Of a DNA stretch of 64,000 nucleotides, positions 9,136 through 18,654 are shown piece after piece. Made by a program: the position numbers and the translations under genes. The DNA comes from Massilibacillus massiliensis (lineage in GTDB: Bacteria; Bacillota; Negativicutes; FLKF01): contig NZ_LT575483.1 of the NCBI RefSeq assembly GCF_900086705.1, forward strand, positions 3,515,533-3,579,532, written 5' to 3'. The notes under the pieces were generated by a model that worked only from the letters and a program-made list of their open reading frames with translations, searched no databases and was not told the DNA's origin. How positions within the stretch are numbered: position 1 is the first letter of the stretch; each line of letters begins with the position of its first letter.

Positions 9136-9441
9136 TTAATTTGGTGTTACCCCATATAGGTCTAAAGGAGGTTCCTTTGAAGGATTCATTACAATCGCAA
9201 ATACAAGAGCGGAATCCATTTGATAAATAGCTTTTTCTACATAAATTGTGAGTTCATCGCTATAGATAATTTCATAAGCAGCTTGTTGGATATCCTGCGG
9301 TTTTCCAATTTGAACAGTTGGAAAGGTGGTGCGTTGCTTGCCGCAGCAAGCATAACATTCTTCACTTTGAAATTGGATCGTTATTGCCGCACCGTGATCG
9401 AGTATAAATTGTTTTGTTTCTGAAGCGTATTGAAATTCCAT
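9136..9441 (-). CDS. Small Cys-rich-motif protein, possibly CC/Se-motif family
   Basis: The only clear minus-strand gene. I start it at ATG 9441-9439, where AAGGAG lies 8 nt upstream on the minus strand; the open frame extends further to 9594 without a ribosome site. The 101-residue product begins MEFQYASETKQFILDHG and contains ECYACCGKQRTTFP, a clustered-cysteine motif. It resembles short 'CC/Se motif' proteins, which pair an N-terminal helix with a CC(G) redox or metal motif, but that assignment is from memory of the pattern. Function is unknown. It is isolated, facing the terminator at 9039-9086. Confidence 0.55.
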   Translation of the reverse strand: MEFQYASETKQFILDHGAAITIQFQSEECYACCGKQRTTFPTVQIGKPQDIQQAAYEIIYSDELTIYVEKAIYQMDSALVFAIVMNPSKEPPLDLYGVTPN

Positions 9442-9616
9442 GAAATTTTCTCCTTCATATTTTCTTGGAAATATTGATTCGTCATTATACAATACAGGCT
9501 CTATTCCTTGCAAGTTCAATGATTTGAGAAAATAAAAAAGTAAAGTGGGCTTTAAATATAGGAAGTAGCCAAAGCTTATGAGTGATAAATTCACCGTGTT
9601 TTCTTATAAAAATGCA

Positions 9617-9627
9617 TATGGTATAAT
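9617..9627 (+). promoter_or_regulatory. Probable extended -10 promoter element
   Basis: TATGGTATAAT contains a consensus TATAAT with the TGn extension, about 120 nt upstream of the HTH regulator start at 9746. No good -35 box was seen, which is acceptable for an extended -10 promoter. Confidence 0.45.
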
Positions 9628-9745
9628 AAAATATAGTTCGTTTATTTATTGTATTTTGGTGGAATATTTTATAACATAGAAAATATTTTTGCAATTTAGC
9701 GAAAAGATTTGGATACTTATAAGCTATTTTTGAATGGAGAAAAAA

Positions 9746-10681
9746 ATGGAAGAAAAAAAAGCTTTATCAACACAAGATGTTGCCAATATGCTGAATGTCA
9801 GTAAAAGTACGATTTACGGATTAATTAAAAGCGGTGAAATCGTATCTTACAAAGTTGGTAGAAAAGTTCGTTTTACAGAACGCGATGTAGCAGACTATAT
9901 CAATCGTTCACGAAATGAACAGACTGTTTCTACTGAAAAGCAGGAAATGTCGCCCATGAAAGCCATAGAAAAAAATGAAAATAGAAGTGAGTTTGTTATT
10001 TGTGGACAAGATATTCTATTGGATGTACTTTCGAACTATATGCGCAGCTACGGGTATCCTGCTTTGCGCGCGTATATTGGTAGCTATGATAGTCTAACTT
10101 CGTTATATAGAAACAAGATTGATGTAGCTTCAGCGCACTTGTGGGATGGTGAGACGAATCAATATAACATTCCATATGTAAAATGTTTGCTGCCTGGAAT
10201 TCCAAGTATCATTATACATTTTACAAAACGTATGCAAGGCTTTTTCGTCGCCAAAGGAAATCCGAAGCAAATTACTTCATGGCAAGATTTTGAGCGTTCT
10301 GATATCGTTTTAGTTAATAGAGAATTTGGTGCTGGTTCTAGAGTTTTATTAGATGAAAAATTAAAACTGCTTGGCATCTCACGGAAAAAAATTCATGGAT
10401 ATGAAAATCAAGTGCAGTCGCACCTTGCTGTTGCAAGTGCAGTTGGTCGCGGCGAAGCGGATGTTGGAATCGGCATAGAAAAGATTTCAAAACAGGTAGA
10501 TGGTGTAGACTTTATACCATTACAACAAGAAAATTATGATTTAGTTATAAAAAAAGAAGATCTAGATCGACCAGAAATCATAGCAATGCTGAGAATTATA
10601 CGATCAGAAGAATTTAAAAAAGAATTTAAAAATATCGGTGGCTATGATATCAGTGAAATGGGAGAACTCGTAAAATTTTAA
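9746..10681 (+). CDS. HTH (excisionase/MerR-type) regulator with a periplasmic-binding-protein-like sensor domain
   Basis: A 311-residue one-component regulator. Residues 5-55 (LSTQDVANMLNVSKSTIYGL ... VGRKVRF) form an excisionase-type winged HTH. After a linker, residues about 85-310 resemble a type-2 substrate-binding protein (PBP-like domain, as in molybdate/tungstate regulators), with segments such as DVASAHLWDG, GSRVLLDEKL and GEADVGIGIE. Such proteins usually sense a small oxyanion or anion and control nearby transport or metabolic genes; no transporter gene is adjacent here. ATG 9746 is chosen because GGAG (9736-9739) precedes it; an ATG at 9734 overlaps that site. It ends in a terminator. 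Confidence 0.75.
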   Translation: MEEKKALSTQDVANMLNVSKSTIYGLIKSGEIVSYKVGRKVRFTERDVADYINRSRNEQTVSTEKQEMSPMKAIEKNENRSEFVICGQDILLDVLSNYMRSYGYPALRAYIGSYDSLTSLYRNKIDVASAHLWDGETNQYNIPYVKCLLPGIPSIIIHFTKRMQGFFVAKGNPKQITSWQDFERSDIVLVNREFGAGSRVLLDEKLKLLGISRKKIHGYENQVQSHLAVASAVGRGEADVGIGIEKISKQVDGVDFIPLQQENYDLVIKKEDLDRPEIIAMLRIIRSEEFKKEFKNIGGYDISEMGELVKF

Positions 10682-10692
10682 ATCGTATAAGA

Positions 10693-10737
10693 AAACAATG
10701 GAGATATCCTGTAGCTGGATACCTTCATTGTTTTTTT
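10693..10737 (+). terminator. Terminator of the HTH/PBP regulator
   Basis: AACAATGGAGATATCC, a short loop, GGATACCTTCATTGTT and then seven T residues, starting about 10 nt after the stop codon. Confidence 0.85.
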
Positions 10738-11387
10738 ATGCAATGAATGTGATATCTGCGATTTAAAATTTTCTCAAATAAGATGTACTGCTTAAATATT
10801 TTCGATTTTTGTAAAAAAGAAATTTGTAGGATCAAATTGCGTTAATATAGTGATTTTATAAATTGAGAAAAATGATTTTATGTTAACAGATTGCGTTATA
10901 GAATATGAATTGTTTTTAGTGGGGATAAATCATAATTATTTAAAACTTTTTCAGACGTACATAGAATTTCTCAGTTCGGAAATTATCTAACAATCATTGC
11001 ATGATTTTATTAAGTTACATGGAAGTAGCGTCATGTAAATTTAGATAAATCCCAAGGTTGCATGTGAGATTTTTAAATCAAATGAAGGCGAATCTTTATT
11101 AAAAAATCCATTGCATAATAAAATGGATGCAAGTGTAGTCGTTTGTACAAGATACTAAATATAGCTATTTTATGTTATCTAAATAAAACGTCAATTTTAA
11201 ATTAAATTTGCTTTAAAAGATAAAAAAATGAACAAAATATACAGGCCGTAGCGAAGTCTTTTATTTGCAAAATTTGGGCATGCCGAAGAGAAAAAATTTC
11301 CTCTACGGATGTTTTTATTTGCGGGATTACCTTGCTGCAGTATAATCCAAACGCAACTCTAAAATACTATGGATTGGAGGTGGAATC
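10738..11387. other. 650-base AT-rich intergenic region and leader of the glutamate synthase-like gene
   Basis: No coding frame with a ribosome site was found. Near the right end the segment 11240-11320 can form two competing stems: CCGTAG (11246-11251) or CCGAAGAG (11283-11290) can each pair with the same CTCTACGG (11301-11308), which is followed by ATGTTTTTA. This could be a weak terminator or a regulated leader, but it matches no riboswitch class I recognise. Confidence 0.35.
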
Positions 11388-12791
11388 ATGTTATTTAATT
11401 GGTTAACAATGAAATTAATGGATCCCGCAATGGATGACACGGTTAAGAAAATGTTCACTGAAGGTTATTCGGATAATCTTTTTCTCATGGTGACTGCTGC
11501 TGAAAAAATTTCACCAAAAGCTATGGTTGAAGCGGCAATGCGTGCTGAGTCAGGAAAGGAATTAGTAAGACCTTTGGGAAGTCCTGTCGTACTATCGCCA
11601 TGGGACAAAATTTTACTAAATCCGAAGCAGCTATTTCAATTACCAACTGAGGATTATACCAAGGTAAAAATGCAGACGGTCATTGGTCCAAATGCTAAGA
11701 AACCGCTCGTTTTGGACATGCCGATTATGATTACCGGAATGTCATATGGAGGATCACTTAGTTTGCCAATGAAAGTAGCTTTGGCAAAAGGAGCCGCGAT
11801 GGTCGGGACTTCTACAAACACCGGTGAATCCGCTGTAACGAATGAAGAACGCAGAGCCGCAAAATTTCTAATCGGCCAGTACCATCGTGGTGGCATGTTA
11901 AGTGGAAAAGAGCAATTAAGCGCGCTGGACGCGATCGAAATTCAGCTTGGTCAAGGTGCGTGGGGTGGTGCTGTAGATGAACCTATGTTGGCAGAAGAAA
12001 TTGGTAACCATCTGCGAAAATCCTGGCACTTGGAAAAAGGAAAGGATGCCACCGTTTATGCTCGGATGCCTGGTAAAAGCACGACAAAAGATTATATAAA
12101 TATGATCAATGAAATGAAAAAACAATATGACGTGCCTGTTGGTGTAAAGATTGCGGGAACAGACTATATTGAATATGAGCTGGCTGTCATTGCACAAACG
12201 CAGGCCGATTATATTGTAATTGATGGATCCGAAGGCGGTACAGCATCATCAAACCCAACGCTTCAAGATAATGTAGGTTTGCCGACACTTCATACTTTAG
12301 TCAGAACAGTCGCTTGGTTAACCAAACATGATTTAAGAGAAAAATTTAGCATTATCGTTGCAGGCGGTATGACGACACCGGGACATTTCTTAAAAGCACT
12401 TGCGCTTGGTGCGGATGCGATTTATATCGGGACGATTGCACTTTTAGCTGCGATGCATACCCAAGTTACCAAGGTTTTACCGCAATCACCACCATCACAA
12501 TTAGCTTTATATTCAGGAAAGAAAACGCATAAGTTGGATGTTGACGTGGCGGCGGAGCATCTAGCCAATTTTTTAACTTCGTGTACACTAGAAATGCAGC
12601 TTGCCATCCAAGCAGTTGGCAAAAGTGCCGCAAAAGAACTCAATGGCAGCGATTTGGTAACTGTGGATAAAGAATTAGCAGAATTTATTGGCATTCGTTG
12701 TGCTGCCTCACCAAGACAAGATCACGCAGAAAATACAAAAGAATCGGTACAAGAAGAAGCGCATAATGATTCTAGATCATTCCTTCAATGA
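11388..12791 (+). CDS. FMN-binding glutamate synthase family protein
   Basis: A 467-residue TIM-barrel flavoenzyme corresponding to the central and FMN domains of the glutamate synthase large subunit, without the amidotransferase domain. Visible features are MITGMSYGGSLS, GTSTNTGESAV, the KIAGTDYIEYELAVIAQTQADYIVIDGSEGGTASS stretch (broken here only by naming) and GGMTTPGHFLKALALGADAIYIG, the usual phosphate/FMN-binding glycine loops. The start at ATG 11388 has a good TTGGAGGTGG site. Such stand-alone proteins are common in anaerobes and may make glutamate from ammonia or act on related substrates; the reaction is inferred. It has its own leader and terminator, so it is monocistronic. Confidence 0.85.
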   Translation: MLFNWLTMKLMDPAMDDTVKKMFTEGYSDNLFLMVTAAEKISPKAMVEAAMRAESGKELVRPLGSPVVLSPWDKILLNPKQLFQLPTEDYTKVKMQTVIGPNAKKPLVLDMPIMITGMSYGGSLSLPMKVALAKGAAMVGTSTNTGESAVTNEERRAAKFLIGQYHRGGMLSGKEQLSALDAIEIQLGQGAWGGAVDEPMLAEEIGNHLRKSWHLEKGKDATVYARMPGKSTTKDYINMINEMKKQYDVPVGVKIAGTDYIEYELAVIAQTQADYIVIDGSEGGTASSNPTLQDNVGLPTLHTLVRTVAWLTKHDLREKFSIIVAGGMTTPGHFLKALALGADAIYIGTIALLAAMHTQVTKVLPQSPPSQLALYSGKKTHKLDVDVAAEHLANFLTSCTLEMQLAIQAVGKSAAKELNGSDLVTVDKELAEFIGIRCAASPRQDHAENTKESVQEEAHNDSRSFLQ

Positions 12792-12841
12792 CCTGAACTT
12801 GAAATTCGGTTATATGCACATTTGAAAAGTTATGGTTTGGC

Positions 12842-12895
12842 AAAAGGCCCTGAGAAACAAACAAGTAAAAGCTGTTTGTTTCTCAGGGCCTTTTT
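12842..12895 (+). terminator. Strong terminator after the glutamate synthase-like gene
   Basis: AAAAGGCCCTGAGAAACAAA, a loop, TTTGTTTCTCAGGGCCTTTT and TGTCTTTT. The stem is nearly perfect over about 20 bp. It separates housekeeping chromosome from the secretion cluster. Confidence 0.92.
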
Positions 12896-13256
12896 GTCTT
12901 TTCAGCTTACTTTGCTGCAAGCAAAATAGCATATTTTATAAAATTAACATGGTTGAAAAATGAAATAAAATGACGAAATATGTAGAAAAATGTAATTCTG
13001 TATTTCAGTGGGACAAATGTATCATTTTTACATAAAAACCATGGAAACTAATGACATATAAAGTCGGAGTATGTTAATATTTTTTTATCGCAGAGTTATA
13101 AAAAATTTATTTAAGTAGTTCTGTTATAGATGCTGAGGTTTTTCATTTAGATTATTTCGCTGATCGATTTACAAATGTAAATACCTTTTTGCATTGTATG
13201 GATCTTCTAAATAGGAAATGCATTTGCGTTTTTTCAAAGGAGGTGAAAAACGAAAA
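12896..13256. other. Intergenic region upstream of the injection-system cluster
   Basis: About 360 AT-rich bases with no gene. As the whole 13-31 kb block runs on one strand with tight spacing, its main promoter most likely lies here, but I see no box strong enough to place. AAAGGAGGTG at 13236-13245 is the ribosome site of the first gene. Confidence 0.4.
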
Positions 13257-14990
13257 TTGCAACAAAGAAAAATTTTAAAAATGCCGACGTTACTTTTTAT
13301 TTTTATTTTTGTGTTAACGTGCTTTTGGGGGAATTTTTCTAGAGGCGCAGCATCGGAAGCCGTAAAACAGCATGAAGTCATCTTCCTCATTGATGTCAGC
13401 AATTCTATGAATACGACTGATGCGGGGAAACTTGTGCCAGACTGTTTAGAAAAGATTTTATATCTATTGCCGGATAACTATGCAGTAGGGCTCGTTGCCT
13501 ACGGTACAGAAGTGCAGTCAATAAATTCGGTGGATCTGAAACGAGAGGCAATTGCTGAAACGCTTCGGCAATTGAGTTATACGGGATATACGAATGCCGG
13601 AGTCGGATTGGAGAAAGCACTGACTTTGTTCAAAGATAGCGAAGCAGAAAAAACGGTAATTTTACTTTCCGATGGTGAAATTATGCTAGATACCCCGGAT
13701 GCAACAAAAGTTTCCGAAATGCAGTTTAGTCAAGCGATGCAAACGGCGGCGCAGCGCGGTATTCGTGTTTTATCCGTCGCAATCGGTGAACAGGGGCGTT
13801 TATCACAGGCGAATATTTACAATGCGAACAACCCTAAAAATGGAGATTTGTTTCACGTTGACACTGTTGCTGAATTACACGATATTGCCAAAACAATCGT
13901 ATATGGGAAATTTGGCATTGCCAAGACATCGGTTAGCAGTAGTGATCTACAAAATGATGCACTCCGTGTACATCTGCCGCTAAAACATATGGAGTATATC
14001 AATAAAGCGAAAATCTCTCTTACCTCCACAGTACCGTTATACAATGTTGGCGCTGATTATACTGCACAGAGCGGTAAAATTGTGAGTGGTAAACAATTTG
14101 CAGTTGTGAATTTATGGCAACCGCAAAGCGAAGCAGTTCAGATTCGTTTTCTAGCTGCGAATGGAGGGAATGTACAGGCTGATCTGATCTTAGAAATGAA
14201 TGCATCTGTTCAAGTTGAGGTGAAAAATACAACACTTGAAGAATCCGGTCAAAAAATAGCTGAAGTTAGATTAGTTCCTGTCAGTACACAAAATCAAAAT
14301 TTACATCTTTTAGATGATCCATATTTTGAGGGAAAATCAGTTCGAGTAACAGCAGATGATCAGGAAATTGCGGCAGTTGTGGAAAATGGATCTATTCGTT
14401 TTTCTCTGTCAGCCGATCAATCGCGTAGTGTAGAGGTCAAAGTGCACTATGAAGATCTCGGTGTCAACATGATTACACCGGAAACAATTTCTGTACAGGT
14501 TAAACAGGCGGAAGGTTATGAAAAATTATGGATTGCTTGTATTGTCATAGCAACTGTTGGGTTGATTTGGTGGAGAATGCGCGAGCCAAAACCGCTGCCC
14601 CCGCCGCCGATCATAAGTCGTTATGAATATGCTGGTAAATTCAAAATTTATATTACACAGACGCCAGATGATAGTGACATTGCACCTATGGAATATAATT
14701 TATACCGTAACTTCCAAAAGGAAGAAATCACGCTGGGGGCAATTCTAGAGCAATGTGGGATTTCCTTTTCCTTGCCTGGTGCATATAAAATCTTCTTTAG
14801 TCCGGGTGCCAATAAAGCACTGGTACTTACCAATAAATCTGACTGCACCATTTTGAAAAATAGGGATTTGTTAGTCAAAGATCATAGCTGTCTCGTCTAC
14901 TTTCATGAAAGAATTCATATTACATTTGAGGACGAACACAGCGAACTTATCTTAGAATATAAAAATGTCAAGCCGTCTGAACGACGCTAA
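13257..14990 (+). CDS. VWA-domain membrane protein of the injection-system cluster
   Basis: A 577-residue exported protein. The N-terminal hydrophobic signal/anchor (about residues 10-28) leads into a von Willebrand A domain at about 40-215. Its MIDAS metal site reads FLIDVSNSMN (D46, S48, S50), with LLSDGEI later. A second predicted transmembrane segment, LWIACIVIATVGLIWW, is at about 424-439, followed by a proline-rich link and a ~130-residue cytoplasmic beta-rich tail. VWA proteins commonly organise envelope complexes with the phosphorylation genes found downstream (FHA, PP2C). I start at TTG 13257, after the strong AGGAGG at 13238-13243 (spacing long at 13 nt); ATG 13218 is possible but lies before that site. 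Confidence 0.8.
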   Translation: MQQRKILKMPTLLFIFIFVLTCFWGNFSRGAASEAVKQHEVIFLIDVSNSMNTTDAGKLVPDCLEKILYLLPDNYAVGLVAYGTEVQSINSVDLKREAIAETLRQLSYTGYTNAGVGLEKALTLFKDSEAEKTVILLSDGEIMLDTPDATKVSEMQFSQAMQTAAQRGIRVLSVAIGEQGRLSQANIYNANNPKNGDLFHVDTVAELHDIAKTIVYGKFGIAKTSVSSSDLQNDALRVHLPLKHMEYINKAKISLTSTVPLYNVGADYTAQSGKIVSGKQFAVVNLWQPQSEAVQIRFLAANGGNVQADLILEMNASVQVEVKNTTLEESGQKIAEVRLVPVSTQNQNLHLLDDPYFEGKSVRVTADDQEIAAVVENGSIRFSLSADQSRSVEVKVHYEDLGVNMITPETISVQVKQAEGYEKLWIACIVIATVGLIWWRMREPKPLPPPPIISRYEYAGKFKIYITQTPDDSDIAPMEYNLYRNFQKEEITLGAILEQCGISFSLPGAYKIFFSPGANKALVLTNKSDCTILKNRDLLVKDHSCLVYFHERIHITFEDEHSELILEYKNVKPSERR

Positions 14991-15010
14991 AGCAAAGGAG
15001 TGGACAAAAA

Positions 15011-17200
15011 TTGGCCATTATTACGCAAACCAATCGAACTATATTGTTTGAAGAAATCAATCCTGAAAAACTCGACTTGCTCACTATGGTGGGCGATGTA
15101 AAGGAAATGGACAGCTTAAATGACGAGAAAATCAAAGAGATCAATGAACATCTGTTAGTCAGAAATTTTGACGAGTTCCTAGAAAAATTTGATCCTGTGG
15201 TTTACTCCTTTTATAATGCGAATAATCAACGTGTCATGTATACGTTGAAAAAACCTGAAAGTATTCCGGACGAACTGTTAACAGAAATTCATCTTAACAT
15301 GCACAATGATTTTCTTAAGATGTTATTGACATTGGTAGAAACCAAACGCTCACAAGGTCTTTTAAATGTCGATTTCAAATTTGAAAAATTGACCAATTTG
15401 ATTTCGCCGGCCAAAGTTATGGAAGATATTCGTCAGCTTAGAAAAGAAATGCGCTATATTTATTCCGAGTATGCGCAGCTTGATGATGGTGATCCAAAAA
15501 AACTTGATGTGGGCGACAAACTGAATGTCATGTTTGAAGAAGCCAGCACGAATTACAACAACGTTATGGCTATGCTTCCACTGGCGATTGAAGATATTAA
15601 GACACGGCTGTTACTAGGTGCCGGCGGTGACGGTGCAAATGATACACCGCTTACGCTTGGGGTATTGTCCATGGGGGAAGAAGGCGAACTCAAAATACTA
15701 GAAGCGCCAAAACCGGAAACAAAGGCATTGGCAACGCTGGACGATCAGATCAATGGAGGCCTCATTACAGCAATTGAAGAAGATTATGAAGCATTGAACG
15801 AAGAAAATCACAACAATTATGTAAAAGCACTCGTTGCTCGGACCTTTTGTCCATTGCCGTCCACAATGGTATCAACTGTTGATGCCGCAAAAGAAATTGC
15901 AAACTACAATTCCTACTTGGAATTTTATAAAACCGCTAAAGATGATTTTATTAAAACTGTAAAACCTTTGATTGAAAAAGTACTGGGGGTCAGGATGTTC
16001 TTCGAACAATATCCGACAAAACTTAAAGGCATGCGTCCATCCTTGCTCATTAGCAACGCGAGCAATGACATGGTAGCAAAAACATCAAATGTTCCACGTC
16101 TGACCACGTATTTAAATACAGTCAATGCGAAAAATGATTTCAATAACACCTTATGGTACGCGATCTTCCCATCCGTATCGCTTGATCAAAATTCAAAAAT
16201 GAAATTAACGCGCGAACGGTTTAAAGGAAATCAAATCGTCGAAAATCTAAACGTCAACAGCGTAGAATCATTAGCACGCATTCTCGATGTGATGAAAGAT
16301 TATCGTGTACAATGCTTCTTTAGCTATGAGACTGGCGACAAAACGACCTTTAATTATATGGCGACTGAAGGAATCGACAAATTTGTTGAACGTTGTGCGA
16401 GTCTGACAGGTAAAACGTACAGTGAATTTGCCATCCCATGTATTCCGAATTTCACCATCGTACCAAAAGATAAATCTGGTGTCATTCTCGATAAAAAGAT
16501 GTTCTTAAACGATGCGAATCTGGCGGAACTTTCTGACGCGAAAGAAGATATCATGAAGCTATGGATAGATGGTGTTTACATTGGGGCAGCTTTTGTTGCA
16601 GCAGGTCTGTGCGCTGCGATGCAATGTCCGGAATACCTCAAAAAAACCTTTAAGCGTAATGTTGACAGCGAATTGCCGGGTGTGCGTTTTGATATCGAAG
16701 CCGATGATCATCCGCTTCGTGTGCGGACATCGCTGGCAAAGGAAATTACCGGATTTACAAACAGCATTAAAGACGATATCAATCGTAAAAGCTTCGGCTT
16801 CGTGTTTTCCTCTGAAAACGCTGCCTTCGATGGCATGAATATTACGGATATCATGGTATATAAAGCGCGCAACCTTCTTTATGATGCGGAGCTTGGTGTT
16901 TACGAACCAATTTTTAAGACACAGGTTACGACTTATATCGAACGTATTCTGCGTCATGCTACCGGTGATTTCAAACAAGATAATATTGTAAAATTCTTTT
17001 CCAATAATCCGCAGAGTCAAAAAAGCCTATGGGTTGGGAAACGCGATAAAATCAACTCAATTATCAGTGAAGGCGATGATATTAGTTACATCATTGACGA
17101 AATTAACGGCATCTGTACGCTGGATATCACCTTTAACGGCAATGTGAAAAATCTTGAAATTGAGATCAACCGTTTGACTTCAGCAGGACACAGCGCATAA
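15011..17200 (+). CDS. Probable contractile sheath protein (TssC-like, single large subunit)
   Basis: A 729-residue soluble protein starting at TTG 15011 (AAGGAG 14995-15000). I do not recognise a close named family. Several things suggest a sheath subunit. It is followed directly by a small Hcp-like tube gene, as tssC is by hcp. Its N-terminal part (LISPAKVMEDIRQLRKEMRY) resembles the TssB/TssC helical start. The middle has LWYAIFPSV, SLARILDVMKDYRVQCFF and EFAIPCIPNFTIVP, typical sheath-like strand/helix alternation. The C-terminal part (ARNLLYDAELGVY, VTTYIERILRHATGDF) resembles the TssC region before the handshake strand. If right, one protein does the work of both TssB and TssC. The role is inferred from context, so confidence in function is moderate. 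Confidence 0.55.
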   Translation: MAIITQTNRTILFEEINPEKLDLLTMVGDVKEMDSLNDEKIKEINEHLLVRNFDEFLEKFDPVVYSFYNANNQRVMYTLKKPESIPDELLTEIHLNMHNDFLKMLLTLVETKRSQGLLNVDFKFEKLTNLISPAKVMEDIRQLRKEMRYIYSEYAQLDDGDPKKLDVGDKLNVMFEEASTNYNNVMAMLPLAIEDIKTRLLLGAGGDGANDTPLTLGVLSMGEEGELKILEAPKPETKALATLDDQINGGLITAIEEDYEALNEENHNNYVKALVARTFCPLPSTMVSTVDAAKEIANYNSYLEFYKTAKDDFIKTVKPLIEKVLGVRMFFEQYPTKLKGMRPSLLISNASNDMVAKTSNVPRLTTYLNTVNAKNDFNNTLWYAIFPSVSLDQNSKMKLTRERFKGNQIVENLNVNSVESLARILDVMKDYRVQCFFSYETGDKTTFNYMATEGIDKFVERCASLTGKTYSEFAIPCIPNFTIVPKDKSGVILDKKMFLNDANLAELSDAKEDIMKLWIDGVYIGAAFVAAGLCAAMQCPEYLKKTFKRNVDSELPGVRFDIEADDHPLRVRTSLAKEITGFTNSIKDDINRKSFGFVFSSENAAFDGMNITDIMVYKARNLLYDAELGVYEPIFKTQVTTYIERILRHATGDFKQDNIVKFFSNNPQSQKSLWVGKRDKINSIISEGDDISYIIDEINGICTLDITFNGNVKNLEIEINRLTSAGHSA

Positions 17201-17295
17201 AATGCGAACCCTATGCCGACGTGAATAGATTTGTTTTTTAGCAGAGCCAATTGGCGTCGGTAAATTTACATATACAACAAAAGGGAGGAATTCAT

Positions 17296-17727
17296 ATGGG
17301 TTTCAGATTAAAGGTCACTGGTGGACCGGAGGATATTGCATTTGACGAAAGAGCAATCTTAAAAGCAGAATTTTTTTCCGACTCACCAAATGATTCCAAT
17401 GCAAGAGCGACTGATGTAGCGCTCAGCATCAAAGTTTGGGGGAAAATGCTCTACTCTCTCGGCGGTAAAGAAGCCGATGCTACTCTCAACGTGGCAAAAT
17501 GGTCGCAGGTACCGAGTGAAAAAGCGGACTGCTACAGAAATGTACAGCTTGACATTGTCGCTGCCAGCCAAATGGTGCGGCAGTATACACTATCAGATGC
17601 CTTCGTAATGGAATACACAGAAGAACTAGACGACGAAACTGGCGTTGGTACGTTCTATCTTCACATGAAACAGAAAAAAGACCAAAATGCTATGGTCAAA
17701 CTCGAAGGTGGCTTTGGGGCTGAGTAA
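17296..17727 (+). CDS. Hcp-like tube protein, copy 1
   Basis: A 143-residue beta-rich protein beginning MGFRLKVTGG. It shares its plan with the proteins at 19692 and 39804: an N-terminal strand, a SNARATDV-type turn, a W-x-x-VP-x-EKADCYR segment, and a C-terminal AFVMEYTEELDDETGVGTF ... MRQKKD-like end. Size, all-beta character and position after the probable sheath gene fit an Hcp/gp19-type inner tube. ATG 17296 is preceded by GGGAGG (17283-17288), so the longer frame from 17251 is rejected. Three copies suggest either different tubes or Hcp-delivered effectors. Confidence 0.6.
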   Translation: MGFRLKVTGGPEDIAFDERAILKAEFFSDSPNDSNARATDVALSIKVWGKMLYSLGGKEADATLNVAKWSQVPSEKADCYRNVQLDIVAASQMVRQYTLSDAFVMEYTEELDDETGVGTFYLHMKQKKDQNAMVKLEGGFGAE

Positions 17728-17732
17728 GGATT

Positions 17733-18155
17733 ATGGTCAATCGCATGAAACAGGTCTTGTCAAAATACCACTGGCTGTGGAATGCAGCAATTGTGCTGGT
17801 CGTATCTGTGCTAGTATTTTATTTCGACCCGGTCGGCAGAGCCTATGAAGCAAGTGATTTCCGCAAGGATGGCGGCCTAAAATGGATTGCGATTATCGTT
17901 TCCATCGTTACGATGATGTCGACGATCTTCTCTTTACGGCATTATTGGAAATGGGTCATTGTGGCACCGTTTTTTGTTGGGACGGCCAATCACCTGCATA
18001 GTATTTTTATTCGTTTTGCAGGAGCGTACCCCGAGTATACACCAATGATGCATGTGGAAGGGATTATTCTCAACGATTTGATCTATGTAATTTTTGCACT
18101 GCCAACCACAGCCTTGGTACTGTTTATTCGAACAAGGAACCAAGAGAGGAAGTAA
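17733..18155 (+). CDS. Small membrane protein, tandem copy 1 (possible immunity protein)
   Basis: A 140-residue protein with about four hydrophobic segments (WLWNAAIVLVVSVLVFYF; IAIIVSIVTMMSTIFSL; the middle segment around VIVAPFFVGTA; DLIYVIFALPTTALVLF). It is five bases after the Hcp-like gene and is nearly identical in its first two-thirds to the third copy at 18655. No named family was recognised. Three copies before a probable cell-wall-acting enzyme suggest membrane immunity proteins or holin/anchor-like partners; this is inference. Confidence 0.6.
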   Translation: MVNRMKQVLSKYHWLWNAAIVLVVSVLVFYFDPVGRAYEASDFRKDGGLKWIAIIVSIVTMMSTIFSLRHYWKWVIVAPFFVGTANHLHSIFIRFAGAYPEYTPMMHVEGIILNDLIYVIFALPTTALVLFIRTRNQERK

Positions 18156-18163
18156 CAAATGAT

Positions 18164-18583
18164 ATGAAAAAAGTCTCAGTTGCTTACCAATATCTGTGGA
18201 ATACGACGATTGTGTTGACCATGTCTGTGTTAGTGTTTTACTTCGACCCAGTCTGGAATGCGTATCAAATTACACATACCGGAAAAGATGGTGGCATCTT
18301 ATCGATACTGGTTGTTGTTTCTATTGTAACGATGATCGCTATGTGTATATCGCTGCGAAATTATTGGAAATGGGTGGCTGGGGCAACGTTTTGTGTAACC
18401 TTTTCTAGTTTTTTGAATGTTTATAGCAGACAGTATGAAAATATAGATAGAATCGTCCCATATACATATCAAACATACATTTGGGAAAGTACTGCAAATG
18501 GTTTTGTATATGTAGTTTTCACACTGCCAGTTGCAGCATGGGTGTTATTTAGCCGGAAAAGGAAAAATAACGAGAATTATTGA
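18164..18583 (+). CDS. Small membrane protein, tandem copy 2
   Basis: A 139-residue paralogue of its two neighbours with the same hydrophobic layout, but the most diverged copy: it keeps LWN-TIVL-MSVLVFYFDPVW and YWKWV. It starts at ATG 18164, nine bases after the previous stop. Divergence of the middle copy while the outer two stay alike suggests that copy 1 and copy 3 arose from a more recent duplication or are kept alike by gene conversion. Confidence 0.6.
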   Translation: MKKVSVAYQYLWNTTIVLTMSVLVFYFDPVWNAYQITHTGKDGGILSILVVVSIVTMIAMCISLRNYWKWVAGATFCVTFSSFLNVYSRQYENIDRIVPYTYQTYIWESTANGFVYVVFTLPVAAWVLFSRKRKNNENY

Positions 18584-18654
18584 CGATGAATCAAATGTTG
18601 TCTCTGATTGCATGAATTTTATTGCCTAAACTAAAAGCAAAATGGGGCGATACG

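Noticed and set aside
13218-13256. ATG 13218 as start of the VWA gene
   Set aside because: The strong AAAGGAGGTG lies after this ATG, within what would be coding sequence; TTG 13257 follows it. Spacing is long, so this is not certain.
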